Source: Undaria pinnatifida
Lineage: Eukaryota; Sar; Phaeophyceae; Laminariales; Alariaceae
Direction: 5' to 3'
NCBI GenBank assembly: GCA_012845835.1
Contig: JABAKD010000024.1
Span: 8,472,603-8,536,602, forward strand
DNA length: 64,000 nucleotides
Shown here: in pieces, positions 9,190-19,319 of the stretch
Layout of the letters: every line of letters starts with the position of its first letter
How positions within the stretch are numbered: the stretch's first letter is position 1
Notes under the pieces: model-generated
Told to the model about the DNA's origin: nothing
What the model saw: only the letters and a program-made list of their open reading frames with translations
The model's database searches: none
Position numbers and translations under genes: made by a program

Positions 9190-10615
9190 CTTGGTCAGAG
9201 TCAAGGAGAAGTTTGGCGTTATCTGCACACGTTGGTCAGAATCAAGGGCGGGTTTTAAATTTAAGGCGAATTTCGGCGTTGTCTGCACACGTTTTGGTTA
9301 GAGTTAAAGCGCGGGGTTTGGCGTTATTTGGGCAGAGCTAGGGACAAGAAAATGGTTGCGTTTCCCGCATAAGTTTATCAGAGTTAAGGAGAAGTTCGGC
9401 GTTATCTGCACAAATTGGTTGTAGATAAGAACAAGTCGGGCGTTAACTGCACACGCTTGGGGCGTGATCGGGGGACGGCATCGCGATAGAATGTGTTGTA
9501 TTTGGCTATCCACCTCGGTCAGAATTTAGGACAAGTTTGGCGTTATCTACCCACGCATTTGTCGAAATAATGGATAAGGTTGGAGTTATCTGCAAACGTT
9601 GGCCAGAGTTAAGGAGAGTTTCGATCAGGGTTATAGATCATTTCGGCATTACCTTAACAGATCGGCCAGAATTAAGGATTATATTTGGCGTTATCTGGTC
9701 AGAGATAAAAGAAGTTTGGCGTTATAGGGTCGGATTTAAAGAGAAAGTTGGTGGCGCAAGTTGGTCAGACTTAAGGACCCGTTTGACTTCATGAGCAAAG
9801 AATAGTCAGAAATAAGGAGAAATTTGGCGCTGTCTGCTCACGTCAGTCAGAATTAAGGAGGCGTTCACCGACGTCTGCACATTCTGGTCACAGTTAAGGA
9901 GAAGTTTGGCATTGTTTCTGAAGTTAGCCAGCGCTCAGGGGAAGTATGGCGTTGTCTGCACATGTTGGTCACAGTTGAAGAGAAGCCTGGTCGGAAGTAT
10001 GGACAAAAACCTGTCGTTTTCTGCACACGTTGATCAGAGTTAAGCAAAAAATTGGCTTCATCTGTACGTATTGGTTAGAGACAAGGACAATTCTGGCGTT
10101 GTCTGTCATACGTTGGTCAGAGTTAGAGGCGAAAATTGTCGTTGTCGGGATCGGAGGTAACGACATGTTTGGCGTTATCTGTGTACGTTGGTCATACTCA
10201 AAGGGCAAAGTTTGGCGCTATCTGCACAGGTTGTTTAGGGCCAAGAACGAGCGAGGCATCATCTGGTCAAAGTTGAGGTGAAGCATGGCGTTATTTAGAC
10301 ACGGTGGTCAGAGTTTAGGAGACAGTTTGGCGTTATTTGACTACCTTGGTCAGAGCTAAGGCGAACTTTGGCGTTATTTGGTCAGAGTTCGTATTTTTTG
10401 CGTTGTTACCCGCTCGGGAGCAAGGAATAAATTGGCGTTATATGCACACGTTTGTCAGAGATAAGGAGAAGTTTGGCGTTATCTGCACACGTTTATCAGA
10501 GTTAAGGATAACTTTAGCCAGAGTTAAAGGCAAGTTTGGCGTTATCTGGACTCGTTTTCCACAATCAAGCAAGAGGAAAGACAAGTTTGGGGTAGTCTGC
10601 AAACGTTTAGTTTAA
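9190..10615 (-). repeat. Intronic minisatellite of ~29 splice-acceptor-like units
   Basis: About 29 degenerate units of roughly 40-50 bp. On the plus strand a unit reads TTTGGCGTTATCTGCACACG then TTGGTCAGAGTTAAGGAGAAG. On the minus strand, the coding strand of the adjacent exon, this gives CAAACTTCTCCTTAACTCTG then ACC, ACGTGTGCAG. Each unit thus offers a CTTAAC/CTGAC branch-like motif, a short pyrimidine tract and a TGCAG. The last unit runs directly into the exon at 8995-9189. Some units are longer through insertions. Confidence 0.85.
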
Positions 10616-10674
10616 GGTGTGAAATTTGGGGTGTTGAGCGATAGAACGTTCTTATTTTTAGACTTATCGCTATA

Positions 10675-10800
10675 ATAGTTCCACACCGGAGGAGCTCAAC
10701 CGCACTATAGAGGTCAGAGGCAAGAAACGTTTGACTTAGAAAGCGCAACCCCTACCGCACTATAGAGGAATGGCTCCATATAGAGGCAACCCCAGATCCC
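10675..10800 (+). repeat. Dispersed repeat C
   Basis: It contains GTTCCACACCGGAGGAGCTC, AACCGCACTATAGAGGTCAG, GCGCAACCCCTACCGCACTA and TAGAGGAATGGCTC. The same order is seen at 57.48 kb. Confidence 0.65.
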
Positions 10801-11247
10801 CGCGGGGAACCTTGTATATAGGTATTGTTGCCCTCGAACATGAAAAATCGTTATAGTGCGGTATTTAGGTAGTAGTGTGAACTAAATACCTCCCTTGATT
10901 GCGAAAAAAATAGTGTAGCAGTACCTGGCATGAATTCATCCATTTTCACCACAACCCCGCCCGTATATGTGTGTATTCTTCCCATGGAACTTGTACTTAC
11001 ATTTACACCCATCTACATCCAGCACAACCAGTGTCCGTGCTGAGACCTCAAAGAGAGACGAGAAAAGCTTGTTTTGCTGCGGTCACAGGCTACGAGACAA
11101 GATATAGAATTTGTAAACACAGCAAGGTGATTCGGCCATGCAAATGCCAACCGCAATGATCATGTATGAGTACATTGTCAGAAGAAGCCAAACAAAAATA
11201 TCAATGGGCGAAAGGATGCAGAAACAATTCTTCCCCAGGCCACCCAC
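10801..11247. other. Presumed intron downstream of the C2-like exon
   Basis: It follows the GTGGGT donor of the minus-strand exon at 11248-11477. I see no further exon or repeat family in it. Confidence 0.3.
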
Positions 11248-11477
11248 CTTAAAGTCGACGGTGATGTAGCCCAGTAGCTGGTCCTGAACGGTAATATACT
11301 CCGATTCCTTCACCTCCCCCGTTAGCCGAAACTCCCCTTCTCCCACCCTCCCAAGCCGTAGCCGAGCGTACCCGAAGAGTTTTCTCTTGGCGTTGTCCCC
11401 GTGAGTTACACGGACAAGCAGGTTTACGTTGGATGCCAGCATAAATCGAATACGCCCAGATCCGTTCCAATCTTCTT
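11248..11477 (-). CDS. Internal exon, probable C2-domain protein
   Basis: On the minus strand a TCCCTACAG acceptor at 11478-11480 opens a 230 nt exon ending at AAG|GTGGGT. The frame reads EDWNGSGRIRFMLASNVNLL, then VRVTHGDN, KLFGYARLRLGRVGEGEFRL and DQLLGYITVDFK. Alternating hydrophobic strands, a WNG start, L-V-R-V with a following D, and G-A-L-L fit the strand pattern of C2 (calcium/phospholipid-binding or scaffold) domains. That assignment rests on pattern only, and the rest of the gene is not visible nearby. Confidence 0.55.
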
Positions 11478-12222
11478 CTGTAGGGACGAAGCTGCAAGCA
11501 GTTTTTCAAGTTTGCATTACATTGTACAGCAGGGGGGGGTTACTTTGCGACGAAAAAAACAGATAACTTCGTTCCGAAAGCAGGTCGGGAGCCTTTCTAT
11601 TTTTTTTCTAAATGTGCCACACGGCGAGCAAGTTTTTACGGCAGTAACTAATGGGGATGGGTGGAGAGCTCACTGCGGGTCAAGTTGATTTCGGACAGCC
11701 GTCAAGAACCGAACACGCCCGTGACCAACTCCAATATTTCCTGAAAGCACGAGACTGCGAATAAATCCTAACCACCCCGGAAAAAAAAACGAACGGAAAA
11801 TAAAAAAAAAATACACCAGGTATGTACAAACTATAAACTATAAACCTAGAACCCAAAACCCCTAACCCCAGTAACCAGCCTGGGTCCAAATAAAATAACG
11901 CTTTCCTAACCATAGTCCAATGCAAACGTGGCTTATTTTTGGTCCCATACTAGTTTCTAGCTTTGTATCCCCCGACAGCTCGTTGTGCTTACGTCCGCGT
12001 CCCCCTGCTGGGTAAATATCAAACTATGTACGAGTTAAAGCGTCGGCGAAATGCTACAGCAGGAATATTGTTGCAGAACACATATTATTAGTGAAAGGGA
12101 GACGTCTCAATCAGTGCGAGCGACTATCGACATCTTGCGATACAACATGTTAGGTGTATCTACCGTAACCACGGCGCTAGCGGTCAATATACGGCCTACT
12201 GTAACCAACTGAGGTACGACAG
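11478..12222. other. No gene recognised; short CCCTAA-like patch
   Basis: A short stretch near 11840-11875 has AACCCAAAACCCCTAACCCC, reminiscent of telomere repeats. Otherwise I see neither exons nor family repeats. Confidence 0.35.
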
Positions 12223-12536
12223 TTTTTTCTTTAAATCCCACTGTTACTTTCCAGCTTTCGGACAAACCGTGGTCACAGGTGTCGTCCGCCCCCCCCCCCC
12301 CCCCCTCGGTACGTGTATTCGCCATTTTTGTCGCGCGCAGAGGGTTCAGCATTCCACTGCTCGTCGATTTTCATCAAAAATTGCCATCTCACGCCTTCGC
12401 GATTTCCCCGAGTCATTTTTTGCGCAAGAAAGATTCCCTACGAGTACGATCAATATTATGCACCCGGGGGAACTCGAACCAGCGAAATCGACCTTAGCAA
12501 CAACGAGGTTAACCCACTAGACCACCGGGGACGCCG
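12223..12536 (-). mobile_element. tRNA-derived SINE, copy 1
   Basis: The element reads on the minus strand. Its head has CCCCGGTGGTCTAGTGGGTT (A-box-like) and GGTTCGAGTTCC (B box). The body contains TCGTCGATTTTCATC and TTCGGACAAACCGTGGTCAC in plus orientation, and the 3' end is an A-rich tail (TTTTTTCTTT on plus, 12223). The acceptor stem does not pair, so it is not a tRNA gene. A poly(C) run interrupts the body at 12290-12305. The body matches the copies at 46.87 and 50.67 kb. Confidence 0.75.
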
Positions 12537-12639
12537 ACTTGTCGGCGCTCACCGCCAGCTCAGTGGTTATGGTTCCTATCTAACAAAATCACAATCTGGG
12601 GTCCGTCTGCACAACATGGACAGCGTCCATGGACAGCGT

Positions 12640-14660
12640 CCGATAGACGTCTACTGTCACTTGTCCGTCGAGAATGACTCGTTTGTGACGTGAAAACGTC
12701 CACAACTGTATACAGTGGTGGTAATAGAAACCATACGTGCGTTGTCGACTCTTGCGAGAGCATAGAACAACAACCCTGAATATTTATTTCGTGCCAAACA
12801 AACGGGAGATTACGCCGCTTTCGTTCCCGACTAGGCACAAAATCTTCTACTTGGCGATTCGGAACATTCAACGCAGCGTGATGTTTTTAACAAAAAAGGA
12901 GGAAACGTCTTTTTGCAAGGTTAGGGTAGCGACCCTAACCCCAACGTTTAGATTCTAGTACGAAAACAAGGAGACGCACAGCAGTAGTTCTTCTATAGTG
13001 CCGAAATGTGCACTATAGAAGGAAATACCGGCATTATAGCGGCATCCGGCACTACTCCGCATACTAACACTACTGGTTGTTCCCATCTGCACCAAACGAT
13101 TCCACGGGCACTATATCGGGAAACCGGGACTACTCAACCGGAACTATAGAGGGACCACTGCTGAAATGATATTGCAACTGAACAACCTTTCACGTGTCAG
13201 GCAGATCACATACCCCTACTACTTGATGATCAAGGTCATTCACTGGTGAAGATCTATATGATCTAGCCCGTGGTACCGGGTGGCAGCCGTACGATCTGCA
13301 TGGTCTAGCGCTTGATTCCTGGGCTGAATCTGCACTTGATATGACACATGTACAGATAGATCCTGCACAGCACCTTATACCACTAGTTACAGTAGGACAT
13401 GCTATGTGTAGATGGTCTATATGATCTGCATAATCTCGTAGATCATGATCTGTCCGAGGCATACGGAACCTTTGAAACGCGGTCGGAAGACGTTCATCGA
13501 AACCTACCTTCCCGTCGAGAAAGAATCGTTTCCGATTCGGAGAACGCGTTACGGCGCCGTCTTTTCGATGAGAGGAGGATGCATTTTGTTGCAGGATTAG
13601 GGCACTACCCTAACCCGTAGCTATCCCTAACCCCAGCATTTATATTATGCTATCAACAATAATAGTACCAAAACAAACAACACAGTAATGGTTCCTCTGT
13701 AGTGCTGGCATGTGCCAGCCTGAAACATCGGCACAATAGCGGCAACTGGCACTACTCTGCATGCTGATACCACTCGTTGTTCCAATCTGTGCCAAGATAT
13801 TTGACAGGCAGTACAGCGGGCAACCGGTACTACCCAACCGGCACTATAGAGAGACCACTATACCTTAGTGATACTACACCTGCACAACCTCTCACACGTT
13901 GAAGAGGTCACATACCCCTACTTGATTATGAAGATCATTCAGTGACGACCTGTATGGTGTAGCTCATGTTACCGGGTGGGAGCAGTACGATCTGCATGGT
14001 CTAGCACATGTCTTTTGGGTTGAATCTGCAATCGATCTGTTCAGATCCTGCATCTGAGCATCTTATAACGGGAGATACAGGGTATGCTAGTATAGATCTA
14101 GATTATCTGTATGATCTATACAATCTATGTGATCTAGATCATGATCTGTCCGAGGCGTGCAACCTTTTGAACGCAGTAGGAAGACGTTCATTAAAACCTA
14201 CCTTCCCTTCGAGAAAAAATCGTTTCCGATTAGGAGAACGACCTGCGGCGCCGTGTTTTCGATGGCAGGAGGAGGCGTTTCAGTTCAGGATTAGGGTACT
14301 TGAAACTAAACCCAACCCTAACCTTTTTATGCTGTATAGTGCAAAAACAAACCAGACACACAACTGTAGTGGTTCCTTAATAGTGCCGGTATATGCCAGC
14401 CGGAAACATCGGCATTATAGCGGCAACCGGCACTAATCCGCAAACTGACACTACTTGTTGTTCGTGTTTGTGCCACGCGATTTCACAGGCACTATAGCGG
14501 GTAACCTGCACTGCTCAATCGGCACTATAGAGAAACGCAGCCGGCAGACGCTCATTACCACCTACCTGTCCGTGGAGAATGACTCGTTTGCGATGCGGAA
14601 CACGCACTGCACCACCGTATTTTCGATAGCCGGGGGAGGCATCTCGCAGTCATCGGAGTC
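12640..14660. repeat. ~697 bp tandem repeat, about three copies
   Basis: GGAAGACGTTCAT recurs at 13484 and 14181 (697 bp apart), with a third related start at 14538. Each unit holds a CCTAACCC-rich patch, repeat L (AGTGCCGG...GGCACTAC), a ...CATACCCCTACTTGAT block and GATCATGATCTGTCCGAGGC. The GATCTGCA(T/C)GATCTAG motif also appears singly at 25.9, 27.47 and 61.05 kb. No coding function is evident. Confidence 0.8.
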
Positions 14661-15557
14661 CTCACTGAGAGGCGCTGCTCCCACCTGAAGCCTGACCTTG
14701 CTGTGTGCACGCGACAAAAATCACACAAATAAGGTCAGGGGGGAGCGAAGCAAAATGCGTATCGAGGCTCTGTCTCTGTGACAAGAGCTGCAGAGGTGGG
14801 ACCGAGTGTGTGTGAAGATCACATGTGAAGAAAAACGAAGATAGTTCGGAAAGTGGTGCTTGAGGCCAAAAGGTGGAAACGAAAGAGAGAGATGGAAATA
14901 GTTGATGGAAAGAAGAAGTGATCGAGATGGGGCCACCTGCACTACCTGCAATTTGGGTAGAAGCTCATGAAAGCTTCCATGGAAGCGTGGAAGCTTCCAT
15001 GGAAACTTCCACGACATGGAAGCATGAAAGCTTCCACGAAATTTACTTCCACGGAAACTTCCACGGAAGCTTTCGTGGAAGTAAATAGATTTCACGGAAG
15101 CTTCCACGGAAGCTTCCAGGGAAGCTTTCACGGAAGCTTTCGTGGAAGTAAATTACTTTCACGGAAGCTTCCGTGAAAAAAATCATGGAAGCAAGTTTAC
15201 TCCGTGGAAGCTTTCGTGAAAGCTTCCGTAGAAGCGAATTTTCTTCCTTGGAAGATTCCGTGAAAGCTTCCACGAAAGTTACTTCCACGGAAACTTCCAT
15301 AGAAGGTTTCGTGGAAGTATATAGCTTTCACGGAAGCTTTCACGGAAGCTTTCGCGGAAGTGAATTAGTTTCACGGAAGCTTTCGCGGAAGCTTTCACGG
15401 AAGCTTTCGTGGAAGTAAATTACTTTCACGGAAGCTGCCGTAGAAGTAAATTTGCTTCCACGAACTTTTTCACGGAAGCTGTCGCGGAAGCTTTCACGGA
15501 TGTTTTCGCGGAGGTAAATTTGCTTCCACAGAAGCTTTCAAGGAATCTTTCACTGAA

Positions 15558-15602
15558 CCTAATCCTAAACCTAACCCTAACCCTAACCCTAACCCCTAAC
15601 CC
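15558..15602 (-). repeat. Interstitial telomere-like (CCCTAA)n block 1
   Basis: It reads CCTAATCCTAAACCTAACCC and continues as CTAACCCTAACCCCTAACCC. The block lies within the GGAAGC array. Confidence 0.85.
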
Positions 15603-15805
15603 TCCGTGGAAGCTTTCGTGGAAGCTTTCTACCGAAGATTTTAAACTGGAGCAAATTTGCTTTCACGAAAGTTTTCACGGAAGCTCTCACGGAAGCTTTC
15701 ACGGAAGCTTTCACGGAAGCTTTCAACGGAAGCTTTCGTGGAAGAAAATTGCTTCCACCGAAGCTTTCGCGGAAGTAAATTGTCTTCCACGGAAGCTTTC
15801 ACGAA

Positions 15806-15840
15806 ACCTAACCCTAACCCTAACCCTAACCCCTAACCCT
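15806..15840 (-). repeat. Interstitial telomere-like (CCCTAA)n block 2
   Basis: AACCTAACCCTAACCCTAAC then CCTAACCCCTAACCC. It sits ~250 bp from block 1 and the flanking GGAAGC units are similar, so block and flanks were probably duplicated together. Confidence 0.85.
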
Positions 15841-16633
15841 TCGTTGAAGCTTTCGCGGAAGCTTTCTACCGAAGCTTTCGTGGAAGCTTTCGTGAAGCTT
15901 TCGTGGAAGTTACTTCCGTGGAAGCTTCCACTACTTCCATGAAAGCTTCCGTGGAAGCGTTCGTGGAAGCTACTTCCATGGAAGCTTTCGCGGAAGCTTT
16001 TGTGGAAGCTTCCGTTTTTTTTTCCATGGAAGCTTCCATAACTTCCATGAAAGCTTCCATGAAAACTTCCATGGAAGCTATCCAAAGACGCTTCCATGGA
16101 CGCGATGGAAGCTTCCATGGAAGCGGTGGAAGCTTCTCCGGAAGCTTCCATGAGCTTCCACGCAACAAACAGGTAGTGCAGGAGACCGCCGAAATGGGGC
16201 CAACCAATATGGAACAATACCCATGGTACGGGCAGATATACTCTTACGATTTGCCTTACTGGTCGACAGTCCGTCCTATAACGTTCCTTGCAGTGCTCCC
16301 TGGAAAACGCGCCGATACTTACTGTGGTAAGCTAGTTACAACTTGGACATGCACAATACACCGGCAAGAAGGAACAAGCCAAGTTTCGCCGCGTACCGTA
16401 TGTTATTAAGTTTGCATCAAACACGTAAGCCGTAAGTTCGATAAAATCTAATGGTCGATAGTCACCTTTGCAAGCTACGTGATGATACTCCCGTCGCGCG
16501 TTTTTCACAGATGTATTATTTTTTGGAAGATATAGGTTAACAACAGTTCCCCTGGAGGTTGCCAGGGTGGTTAATCGCATCCAAAATAAGAAAAACTCGG
16601 TGTGATCGCGTGTAGTGAACGCAACAAAAGAAA

Positions 16634-17020
16634 GGCGCGTGCTACGACGAAGGTAACCCTTTCTGGCACTTTTTGCTTCCGAGTGACGGGAGGGCGCCTT
16701 CCCCCCAAAACTCGGCGGGATTTCATTCTTGTTTCGCAACACGACGCACACGCTACGTACGCTAGAGGTGTACCAACCATTGTCTTTTCCCTGCAAGGCT
16801 GTTGACTTGACAAGACAATGGTTGGTATACCTCACCCAAAAACTTATTTTGGAGAAAAGGATAAGGGCCCTTCGATTGATAATGCCGTGGCGTTTGGGAA
16901 TACGACGAGATTTACTACCAAAAAGTACTGAAAGTTGCGACGATTTTGGGTCGAGGAGCGGGGTCATTGGGAGAAAAAAGGGCCATAAAGTTCCGCCTCT
17001 ATCGTAACATAGCAAGCGAC
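16634..17020 (+). mobile_element. MITE-A copy with internal hairpin
   Basis: It runs from GGCGCGTGCTACGACGAAGG to CGCCTCTATCGTAACATAGC. An extra start-like end (ACGCTAGAGGTGTACCAACC) at ~16760 opens a hairpin whose arms, GTACCAACCATTGTCTT and AAGACAATGGTTGGTATAC, are ~30 bp apart. This suggests one MITE nested in, or recombined with, another. Confidence 0.65.
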
Positions 17021-17077
17021 CAAGGCTACGGTGGGGGTTTACTGCACTTTTGGGGGGCTTTTCTTGCTGTGGCTCGG

Positions 17078-17101
17078 GGTCACTCGCGCGAGTGACCCCC
17101 C
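17078..17101. other. 24 bp perfect palindrome
   Basis: The half-site GGGGTCACTCGC is followed by its exact reverse complement. Related CACTCG/CGAGTG palindromes occur at ~5275, ~4852 and in both repeat I copies at 17.2-17.4 kb. Confidence 0.8.
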
Positions 17102-17194
17102 CTGTCCCTTTCTGCGGTGGTGTTGTCTTATTAAGCGTCTTATCAAGCGTCTTATTACGCGTCGTATCAAGTTTTCGTGTTATCCTAATTTTAC

Positions 17195-17400
17195 TATATG
17201 AACCCACATTGGAGCGGTAAGCTACGCTGCGCCAAAACAATCTCCTAAACTGTTTCGTCCGTGAGGTGCAGAGCCACTCGTGGGAGTGGCTCAAACCTAT
17301 GAATCCGCAATAGAGCGGTAAGCTACGCTGCGCCAAAACAATTTCCTAAGCTGTTTCGTCCGTGAGGTACAGAGTCACTCGTGCGAGTGGTAGTAGTAGT
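17195..17400 (+). repeat. Repeat I, two tandem copies (~115 bp)
   Basis: Both read GAGCGGTAAGCTACGCTGCG, CCAAAACAAT, TGTTTCGTCCGTGAGGT and a CACTCGTGNGAGTG palindrome. An inverted third copy is at 4840-4935. A (TAG)n run follows at 17391-17410. Confidence 0.75.
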
Positions 17401-17519
17401 AGTAGTAGTGATAGTGGTGAAAACCTCAAGACCGGCAGAGATTATAGGGGTACATCGTAGCGTCATCGCAATATCACCGTATCATCCCCCCCAGCAATGC
17501 TTTCTAACACCGTAGCCTT

Positions 17520-17705
17520 GGCCACGCGTCACGAATGGTTTTGTATACTTAGGCCATGGGATGGTTTGTTCATCATCGGATGGCATTTCCAGTTTACTAC
17601 CCGAAAATCAGTTGTATGTGTTAAGTGGAGAACTCATTCAACCCAAGAACCTTGCAGGGAAAATACAACAATGGTTGCAGCACACCTACCGTACTATTAT
17701 GAATA
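17520..17705 (-). mobile_element. MITE-A fragment
   Basis: It has TTAGGCCATGGGATGG, CCAAGAACCTTGCAGGGAAA and TGGTTGCAGCACACCTACC, the inverted right half of the CAACCATTG-type subfamily also present near 51.2 and 57.15 kb. Confidence 0.6.
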
Positions 17706-17759
17706 GTCCAAACTACAGTATATGTAGACACCAGTGGACGCCAAAGTCCATGCTGTGTT

Positions 17760-18010
17760 CCAACAGGCGGGGGGGGGGGGGTTCGACGGCGATGGCGACG
17801 GTGCTGTGCGCGCGAAACATCTCAAATTGGATCCGGAGGGAGGATGGTGATGACGGTGGTGCTGTGTTTTCGGTAACAGGAGGAGGCGTTTCGCTGCGTT
17901 TCGCTGTCACTGGGGTCCTCCTCACGTAGAGAGGCCGCTTCCACCTGCAGCCTGACATTCTGCTGTGTGCATGAAAGCCCAAACACGAGGGCTAGGTCGG
18001 GAGGGGGGGG
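17760..18010 (+). repeat. Repeat shared with 14570-14760
   Basis: Both stretches contain TTTTCGGTAACAGG/TTTTCGATAGCCGG, GGAGGCGTTTC/GGAGGCATCTC, GGGGTCCTC, AGAGGC, CCACCTG and AGCCTGAC, followed by a GGTCGGGAGGG/GGTCAGGGGGG tract. It contains a poly(G) run. Confidence 0.55.
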
Positions 18011-18077
18011 GGGGGGTAATGGTGGAGTCATCCCTTTGTAGTGGGGTAGGGGTTGCAGTTTTGGGGCGAAACGTTTC

Positions 18078-18264
18078 TGATAATGTTGATAATGTTGATA
18101 ATGTTGACAATGTTGATAATGTTGACAATGTTGATAATGTTGATAATGTTGATAATGTTGATAATGTTGACAATGTTGAAAATGTTGAAAATGTTGATAA
18201 TACTGTTGATAATAATGTTGATAATAATGTTGATATTGTTGATAATAATGTTGATGAGAATGTT
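18078..18264 (+). repeat. (GATAATGTT)n 9-bp minisatellite
   Basis: About 20 units of GATAATGTT with GACAATGTT, GAAAATGTT and expanded GATAATAATGTT variants. Frames read as DNV repeats, which is low complexity rather than a demonstrable gene. Confidence 0.95.
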
Positions 18265-18329
18265 ACGGTTGACCTGCTCAAGCGTGAAACTATCGGTTGG
18301 TGTGATCGTTCAATAGTACGTTTGTTTTA

Positions 18330-18500
18330 GTACTAGGGCATGAAAGCGTCGGTCGGGTTACGCGAACCATTGCCTTCGAAGTCACGTCTCGGGTGATGAT
18401 GGATGATGGATGATGGATGATGGATGGTGATGATAATAATGCTGAGTTCCTCCTGCTAGGAGGAGCTCAGAAAATTCTCAGAATATGCTGCACAACTACC
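18330..18500 (-). repeat. Dispersed repeat J, inverted
   Basis: Inverted match to J: GTTACGCGAACC, CCTTCGAAGTCACG, TCGGGTGA, then AGGAGGAGCTCAGAAAATT and ATGCTGCA. A GATGGAT heptamer run (18394-18430) has expanded inside it. Confidence 0.5.
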
Positions 18501-18519
18501 GTGGGATGGCTCGGTGAAA

Positions 18520-18930
18520 GCTCCAAAACACGCACGTTGGGTCAGGGGAGGGTGTTGCAGTATTCACACAATGTGTGGCCGTAGTCTGCAACACCGTAAA
18601 GCATCGCAGCATCCCTATCATGCCGGGACTGAGTACGTCGGGTTTGCGTCGACCAGGCAGACATCGCGTACACCAAGCGCGAAGCGCTGTGAGGTGCTCG
18701 GAGAGTCGTGCTTGCGGTGATCTGCATCCTGCTAAGAACCGCTTGTGGGGTAGACTTCGGCACCTTGTGCATTCTTTCTTGCATACTGATGAGAGCGTCG
18801 AATCAGCTCACTTATTTTCCGGTCGCGGCCACTTCCAGAGACAGAAATGGGGTTTGGTATGCTATGTAAATGCCTCGTGGGTGCCTGACCGTATGCCCAC
18901 CGCGTGATAGGATAATTTCCCTTCCGTGGA
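18520..18930 (+). repeat. Dispersed repeat F, copy 1
   Basis: It is about 400 bp and collinear with 43195-43630: GCATCCCTA, TGCCGGGAC, GTCGGGTTT, CACCAA, GAGGTGTTCGG-like, AGAACCGCT, CGGCACCTTGTGC, GGCCACT(T)CCAGAGACAG. A shorter inverted copy lies at 39560-39760. On one strand all copies give similar peptides (ASRLVYAMSAW-like). Confidence 0.7.
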
Positions 18931-19319
18931 GTTGAGGCTATCCACCCCACCCAATACGATCTAACTCGACCACCATCTCGACTACCGCCAAAACAAAAAA
19001 ATCGAGCAAAATGGTACGATACCCTGGTTGTCTAGTGCACGGTGTGTTTTACAGCATCGTTTTGGATCGATGCCAGCCTGATGATAAACCAATTATGAAA
19101 TTGATGATTTATTTTTTGGGGTGGGAGTACTTTGAGCGTGAATTGCCGTGGGATCCCGGAACGTACCACGATATCCCACGTGGAATCGCACGGCATCCCA
19201 AGACTCCGGAGGTTACCGCGTTAGACCTCGCGATGTCCCACGAAATGCCATGCTAGTGCGACGAGATTCCCCACGAGAACCCGCCCAACAGTCCAACAAT
19301 GTCATCGTTGACAATTACC

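Larger units (their letters stand above)
14936..16193. mobile_element. TIR element filled with a GGAAGC minisatellite
   Basis: The left end is CCTGCACTACCTG (14936-14948), with AAGCTCATG soon after. The inverse, CATGAGCTTCC...CAGGTAGTGCAGG, ends at 16182. ATGGGGCCA stands just before the left end (14927-14935) and again at 16194-16202, as a 9 bp target duplication would, though 11 bp separate the right TIR from it. The interior is ~1.2 kb of 10-20 bp units built on GGAAGCTTCC and GGAAGCTTTCACGGAAG, with AAGTAAATT spacers and two CCTAACCC blocks. There is no transposase. Confidence 0.6.

Noticed and set aside
12430-12536. tRNA gene on the minus strand
   Set aside because: A- and B-box-like sequence is present, but the acceptor stem does not pair and the sequence continues into a repeated body with an A-rich tail, so it is a SINE head.
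15558-15840. A chromosome end
   Set aside because: The CCCTAA blocks are 35-45 bp, internal to the GGAAGC array and flanked by normal sequence on both sides. They are interstitial.
14940-16160. Coding sequence in the GGAAGC array (KLSRKLSWK-type frames)
   Set aside because: Several frames on both strands stay open over the repeat, and composition follows the unit rather than codons.
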